Source: Artocarpus heterophyllus (lineage: Eukaryota; Streptophyta; Magnoliopsida; Rosales; Moraceae). From it: a stretch of 64,000 nt of DNA. The position numbers and the translations under genes are program-made. A model generated the notes under the pieces. The model was not told the DNA's origin, searched no databases, and saw only the letters and a list, made by a program, of their open reading frames with translations. Location of the stretch: NCBI GenBank assembly GCA_025403435.1, contig CM046345.1, positions 5,016,264 to 5,080,263 on the forward strand, in the 5' to 3' direction. Below, one piece after another: positions 58,727-64,000 of this stretch; the stretch's first letter is position 1; each line of letters starts with the position of its first letter.

Positions 58727-60751
58727 TGTTAGACATGCATGCCCTAAGGAGTAAAAATGTAATAAGTTTTTAGAGACATTTTTATCAATAAAGAATTTAT
58801 TCATTATTAATATACCAAATCTTGTCCTTTTTACGTTCATATTTATTGAATGTATGGTAAGCAAATAATAGTCTAAGACTGTCGGTCTAAACCTTAAAAA
58901 TTGGGCATATGATGGACGGATTATGCAGAAGTCACGATTCTTAAGGTGATGGTCTAAATCATACAATCCGAAATCAAGAGAATAAAGTTGGGCGCTTTAT
59001 TTATGCAAAGATTGTTATGTTGTCTATATCCTTTATGGGAGATGGTTTGTCTTGATCATTGGAGGTGGACTCTGTGAATAGAAACATTGGCATGTTGTCA
59101 TAGGTGACAATGTGTTGGATCGGGACATAAAATGAATTGATTTTGATTAATAATTCTGTCTCGGCAAATCGATTCACTTTAGACAATCATTTGTATTGTA
59201 TCTTAATCCTGAGATGAATAGTGGGCCTGTTGTCTTGCCTTGTGTCTTTTGATGTACCAAAGGGTGACACCCACATCTTAATAGTGGTATGTATGCCGGT
59301 ACGTTGGAGGCATGACTCTTGACGGCGTAGACTTGTTATTCATAGATATGGAATCCATAGCTCCTCTTTAGGAGTAAAGATATCCTCTTATATGCGTTGT
59401 CCTGTAATTAGAAAACTAGAGTGCTCAACCATTTAAATACATAGGTGTAACCGATTGGTATACTGTCTTTGGATGGTAAGTTTTTTTATGGTGAGATAAT
59501 GGAATGTAAGATAAAAATAATCGGGAAGGTAAGATAGAACTTGTCCTTAAGCCGATTATGGATTATCATATGGGGATACGACACACTATGATATGTCATG
59601 GAGACTTGGCTATACGAGCTTCGTAATTCTATGTAGTTCGAGAGTGTAGCTCCAAGCTTTTAGTGGAATAGCGTTGGAGTTGATAATTATGAAATGTATA
59701 CCTGGGATATTGAGTTTCATAATTATCGGGCTTGAACTATATAGGTCTATTTGGTCCCCTTTGCTAGCTCACAACATCTTGTAACGACACGGCGTGCTTC
59801 TTCAATAATTGGTGACTTATGTCGGATTTGTCAAATAGGTTTAAAATTTGAAAGAATCAAATAATTCATATATGTTTATTGGTTGAATTAATTTTATGAT
59901 AAAATTAATTCAAGATAAACTTGTTAAATTATTGGATTAGATAATTCTTGTCTGTTTATCGGTTGATTTAATTTTTGATAAATTAGATCAAGATAAACTT
60001 GTAGAATTATTGAGAATTGATTTATTTTCTTAGAGATTATCTAGATAAAGTTGTTTTGATTAGATAACTTCTCTGGGTTATTTGAATTAAAACTGAGACT
60101 TTATCCTATAGAATCTTAGGTGAAAAATAAAAGATTCGTGGAAATATTTATGCGGTAGTTTGGCTTACCGTCTACGTGTTTGGCCTGTCGATGGGGCCTG
60201 TTCGACCTGCCGATCAGGCTGTGCGGCCTGCCGATCAGCGAAGAATAAGATTACGCATTTCTATGCGAATCTTATCAGATATTGATCCTAGCTTGATTCT
60301 GTTTCGAGTTTTTGAGACCTAATCTGATAAGGACTGACCCTAGGACTAATCGCTATATAAAGGGAGTAAGTCTTATGAGTTACTCAGATCAATTGAGAGA
60401 TTAAGAGTGATACTCTGCTACCGAGAATCTGCAAACTCCCTGAGAGCTTTTGTTCATAAATCACGAACACTAGCTTTAGGTTCTCTCGATTGGTTGGAAG
60501 GAGAGTCACCGGTGGAAGAGCTGTACGTGTGAGCCCACACTCACTCCGGTTGTGGATAGAGAATAGCAAAGAAGACCAGTTGGTTGAGGCTCTTCTGGAA
60601 CGTTATTTCTCTTTACAGGTTTCAGAGGTTCTTCGGCACACAAAGGTTAGTAAGATCTGGTTAATTTATACATATAACATGTCATACTTGTGTCATAGAA
60701 ATTATTTTGATATAAAATTTTAAAATTTCACTGCGCACCGTTTTTTCAACA
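58727..60751 (+). repeat. 5' LTR of copia family C
   Basis: 2,025 bp, ends TGTTAGACATGC and TTTTTCAACA. The motif array is at 60161, 60181, 60203 and 60224, followed by the TATA box at about 60352 (CTATATAAAGGGAG). The segment after the TATA box (ATCACGAACACTAGC onward) is the most conserved between copies. Confidence 0.95.
60161..60233 (-). repeat. Phased motif array in copia 5' LTR (4 units)
   Basis: TGGCTTACCG, TGGCCTGTCG, CGACCTGCCG and CGGCCTGCCG at intervals of 20, 22 and 21 bp, ending about 120 bp before the TATA box. Reverse-complement orientation relative to the gypsy array. Confidence 0.85.
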
Positions 60752-60753
60752 AT

Positions 60754-60764
60754 TGGTATCAGAG
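60754..60764 (+). promoter_or_regulatory. Primer-binding site of copia family C
   Basis: TGGTATCAGAG two bases after the LTR, complementary to initiator Met tRNA; the next base is A where C is usual. Confidence 0.92.
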
Positions 60765-62410
60765 ACATGGTTTTTACATAAATTTACAAGTTTGTGATCA
60801 TGTTATATGTGTAAATTTTGTGATCTTAATCTCTCCTATGCTTGAATTTAATTTTATAGAGAGTTGACACTCTAGGTTTCTATATATTATATGTGTTGTC
60901 ATAGATTATGTGGTAAATGTTTATTAATTAATTATGGTTAATTAAATTATTATTTAATTATTTATTAATTAATTTATACCAGTCGTGGTTACTTAGAGGT
61001 TAGAATGTGTATCTAGGTTTTTCATGTAATTAGATGGCAGACTATCATCTCCGTCTAGGAATTATTGTTTAATTTTAAATTTGTAAGAATTTTGTAATTA
61101 AATAATTATTCGGAGAAGACGGATCTAGAAGACGAATCTAGATGATTGATGATGACGCTTCCAGGTATTTCTTGAGTCTCTAATTTTATGTTTTTTGAAT
61201 TGTTGAAAATAAAATTGATGAATTGCATTAAAAATTGTATTTTCTAGAATGAGAGATTTCTGCTCGGTTGACATGCCGGATCTCACAGTTCGGCAGGCCG
61301 ATGGTTACAGATTGGCAGGCCAGACGTATGGTTTGGCAGGCCGTCAGTGGGGCAGAAATCGGCTAGCTCTGCCGGTAGCCCAAACTTTCATTGATCGGCA
61401 GGCCGATGAAACATGACCGGCAGGCCGATCACCCATATCGGTCTGCCGACCGAGAACTGGAAAAGTCTCTAGAAAATGTGCAATTTTTTCGGTGCAGTTT
61501 TAATTTTATTTTTTGGGATAATTCTGAGAAACATTAAATTTGGATATGACCGGAAATATGAAGAATTCAATCCATACCGGATTGAAGACTTGAAGATGGA
61601 ATTACATGAAGAATGATACAACTTGAGGATTCAAGGATAAAGAATCGATAATATGTCTCGATATTCTCTTGTAATCTTAGTTTTTTATTCTTTAGGGTAG
61701 AACCATAATATTACGGTTATTATTATTATTTTGCTTGTAGCTTTGCTTGTTTGCATTATAATATAATTTACCATGTATATTGATAACATGTCATATAGAA
61801 TAGGGAGCGCCGCTTATATTAAAATTGTTCATGCATAATTTTAAAATAAAACCTTGATTTCAAAAGATTGAGTGGGAGAAGGTTTTCGAAGAGAGAACCT
61901 AAGGCCTTCATTGTTGGTCCATAGGCAGAACATGGTGGTTCCGACCCCTAGGAAGGGATTTCTATCATGTACTATATTGGATCTCTAAGAGGATAAGGTA
62001 TTTTAGTATGATTTATAGTTGCACACCCCTAGGTGGTGATTATAAATCATGAATAAAATATTAAAACGATAGTTACACACTCACGTTAATTTTATTATTA
62101 ACCTCCTGTAGGAGCTCTGTTAATAAAATTAATGGCCAAAAAAATAATTATTAATATATGCTGGATCATACGGGTCCTGGATGACATACATTAATTAGGA
62201 GGGGATCTGTGTTCCTGATTGAATTTTGCATGACTCCTCTAGGATCTTGTTGAATTCTGAGTTAGGAATTATCGTTGTAAGGTTGTGATATTTTTAAGGT
62301 TTTGACACATAAACACATTTGTATGATTTTTACATGATTGTGTTATCTTACTAAATTAATATGATATGTTTGCTTATATTTAGTATATAATTCTTTATTG
62401 TAGATTGAAA
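60765..62410 (+). other. Long untranslated leader of copia family C
   Basis: About 1.65 kb between primer-binding site and gag ATG without an open frame. It contains an AT-rich stretch of TTAATTAATT-type repeats (60923-60980) and the palindrome array at 61291-61448. Many small AUGs would precede gag in the RNA, so scanning from the cap is unlikely to reach gag without splicing or another mechanism. Confidence 0.75.
61291..61448 (+). repeat. Phased palindrome array in the copia leader
   Basis: Units at 61291, 61313, 61334, 61396, 61418 and 61439 (CGGCAGGCCG, TGGCAGGCCA, TGGCAGGCCG, CGGCAGGCCG, CGGCAGGCCG, CGGTCTGCCG). Intervals are 22, 21, 62 (close to three periods), 22 and 21 bp. Degenerate pieces (GGCAGAAATCGGC, CTGCCGG) fill the long gap. 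Mostly in the gypsy-type orientation, opposite to the arrays in its own LTR. Confidence 0.88.
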
Positions 62411-63200
62411 ATGTCTAAAAATGCTTTATCATCAATACTTGATAAAAACCTATTAACTGGTGAGAACTATAACGATTGAAAACGGAACCTAGATATCATC
62501 CTGTCCTTTGAGAAACTAAAACATATACTGACAAACCCTTGTCCTCCCGAGCCTACGGGAGACTCATCTAATGAGCAATTCCAAGCGTATGATCGCTGGA
62601 AAGATGCTAATGATCAGGCCCACTGCTATGTTATGGCCAACATGAATAATGTGCTACAGGCTCAACATCAGGATTATGAGACTGCAAAGCAGATCTTGGA
62701 TAATCTTGAGGATATGTTTAGAGGCCAGGCCAAAACAAAGCGGCAAGGGGCGCTTCAAAAACTCTTAAATTGTAGACAAAGGCAGGGGACATTTGTAAAG
62801 GAGCATATGATGTTGGTCATGGGTTACCTCGCTGAGGCTTAAACCAATGGAGCCGACATCGATACTGAAACTCAGATGACTATGATCTTTGAGACTTTGT
62901 CTAAGGAATTTATTCCGTTTAGAGCTACTTTTAATTTGAGCAATAGACGGGATATGACCTTGACAGAACTGATGAAATAGTTACAGGAGTTCGAACTGCT
63001 GATCAGGGAGTCTCCTGCAGGTGGTGAGGCCAATATGGTAGCTGCTTCTGGTTCCAATTCTAACTCTGGGAATGGAAAGAAGCAACGGGCCAAAAACGGA
63101 AAGTCTTCTATTCCTGTTACTACCAAGAGCAAGAAGAAGAAGAAGAAGAAGAACCCATAGAAGCTTAAGTGCTTCTTTTGTGGAAAGGTTGGGCATATCA
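62411..63200 (+). pseudogene. gag: gag of copia family C (broken)
   Basis: ATG 62411 starts MSKNALSSILDKNLLTGENY, the usual opening of plant copia gag (UBN2-type capsid), followed by AYDRWKDANDQAHCYV and ILDNLEDMFRGQAK. Stops are TGA 62477 (for TGG), TAA 62840 (for CAA), TAG 62978 and TAG 63158 (for CAG). A Lys-rich run from an AAG repeat (63129-63152) precedes the zinc knuckle KCFFCGKVGHIKK, whose last Cys is replaced. The protease continues in another frame, so a frameshift lies near 63195-63235. Confidence 0.9.
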
Positions 63201-63229
63201 AGAAGCATTCAAGGACTTCCTTTCCAAAG

Positions 63230-64000
63230 GAGGTAGGTGTGATCTTCTGTATTTAGAAACTTGTTTGGTTGAGGAATCAAGTGACATTTGGGTCATAGAT
63301 TCTGGTGCAACTAATCATGTTTATGTTTCTCTGCAGGGGTTAAAAGAAACGAGAAGTCTTCTGCATGAAGACTTCACGCTTCGGATGGGCAATGGATCCT
63401 TGGTCTCAGCGGAAGCAGTGGGAGACGTCTATCTTTATTTTGATAATTATAGGAATTTATTTTTGCAAAATTGTTTTTATGTTTCTAAGTTTAAAAGGAA
63501 TTTAATTTCTGTAGCTTGTTTATTTAAAGACTCATACTTGGTTTCTTTTAATGATAAAGTAGTGATTCGTAAAAGCAAATCTTTTATCTGTTCTAGGTGG
63601 ATGCAAAATAATCTATATTTTATCAAACCTAAGATGGACTTATTGCTTAATGCTGAGATGAATGATAATGACTCTAAAAGACTTAAAACTTCTCACTCTA
63701 ATAAGACTTATCTTTGACATTTGCGCTTTGGTCATATTAACCTGAATAGGATTCAAAGATTGGTAAAGGATAGACCTTTAAGTCACTTAAAGGTGGAATC
63801 TATACCTCAATGTGAATCTTGTTTAGAGGGTAAAATGACCAAAAGACCATTCGGGTCTAAGGGCAATAGGGCCGAAGGGGTTCTAGAACTTGTGCATAGT
63901 GATGTTTGTGGACCCATGAACATCCAGGCACGAGGAAGGTATAAGTACTTCGTCACTTTTATTGACGATTACTCAAGATATGGGTATGTGTACCTATGCA
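63230..64000 (+). pseudogene. pol: Protease, gag-pre-integrase and integrase start of copia pol
   Basis: The aspartic protease motif is DIWVIDSGATNHV (about 63283-63321), followed by LRMGNGS and FYVSKFKRNLISVACL. TGA at 63715-63717 stands where Trp is expected before HLRFGHINLNRIQRL. The gag-pre-integrase zinc region has H...H and CESC (about 63812). The integrase core starts with HSDVCGPM and FIDDYSRYGYVY and is cut by the window end. Complete pol would extend about 3 kb further. Confidence 0.92.

Larger units (their letters stand above)
58727..64000 (+). mobile_element. Ty1/Copia retrotransposon, family C (5' part; runs off window)
   Basis: Order: 5' LTR, primer-binding site, 1.65-kb leader, gag, protease, gag-pre-integrase and start of the integrase core. 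Protease before integrase with the DSGATNHV active site fits Ty1/Copia. RT and RNase H lie outside. This is the source family of the LTRs at 6904, 26277 and 50299. The copy has four in-frame stops in gag, a frameshift and a further stop in pol, so it is non-autonomous. Confidence 0.95.

Overview
The window looks like nuclear DNA of a flowering plant, most likely a eudicot. The evidence is GT-AG split genes of clear plant type (a CYP94-type P450, the SWI/SNF subunit SWP73/SNF12, ribosomal protein L17, elongation factor 1B), a visibly AT-rich intergenic background, and dense LTR retrotransposons and MITEs. No prokaryotic, organellar or viral gene block was seen, nor any convincing tRNA or rRNA gene. 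No homology search was run, so all names rest on recognised motifs.

Layout. 1-2.9 kb: last exons of a gene ending in a SAP domain (+). 3-18.4 kb: intergenic DNA with MITEs, a SINE-like relic, microsatellites and a degraded 1.9-kb solo LTR (family C, copia). 18.4-20.1 kb: a two-exon CYP94-type cytochrome P450 (+). 21.53-32.65 kb: a structurally complete Ty3/Gypsy chromovirus (family G) with 2.1-2.2-kb LTRs and target-site duplication ATTTC. Its pol is split by a 2,033-bp family C solo LTR with duplication GCTTC. 33.0-37.6 kb: an old inverted-repeat element containing a large gypsy-like solo LTR, itself hit by a Tourist-like MITE. 38.3-40.2 kb: two local tandem duplications. 41.4-46.6 kb: a divergent gene pair, SWP73/SNF12 (-) and an RPL17 copy (+) with a premature stop. 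47.1-52.1 kb: a minus-strand LTR, a truncated family C LTR and a poly(A)-tailed relic. 52.6-56.2 kb: eEF1B beta/delta (-), seven coding exons plus an inferred 5'UTR intron. 56.4-57.2 kb: a possible inverted-repeat element. 58.5-64.0 kb: the 5' end of a full-length family C copia element (LTR, primer-binding site, leader, gag, start of pol) lying head-to-head with an inverted piece of its own LTR; it runs off the window.

The host genes are mostly housekeeping (translation: RPL17, eEF1B; chromatin: SWP73) plus one oxylipin or fatty-acid P450. They show no sign of acting as one pathway.

The most unusual signal is a palindromic motif, core CGGCAGGCCG (full form TTCGGC-AG-GCCGAA), in arrays spaced mostly 20-23 bp. 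It occurs in the LTRs of family G (8 and 9 copies), in every family C LTR examined (2-4 copies, opposite orientation, spacing 20-22 bp, upstream of the TATA box) and again in the family C leader. Gypsy and copia elements are unrelated over the rest of these sequences, so the shared phased array suggests a common binding site, a common RNA function or sequence exchange.
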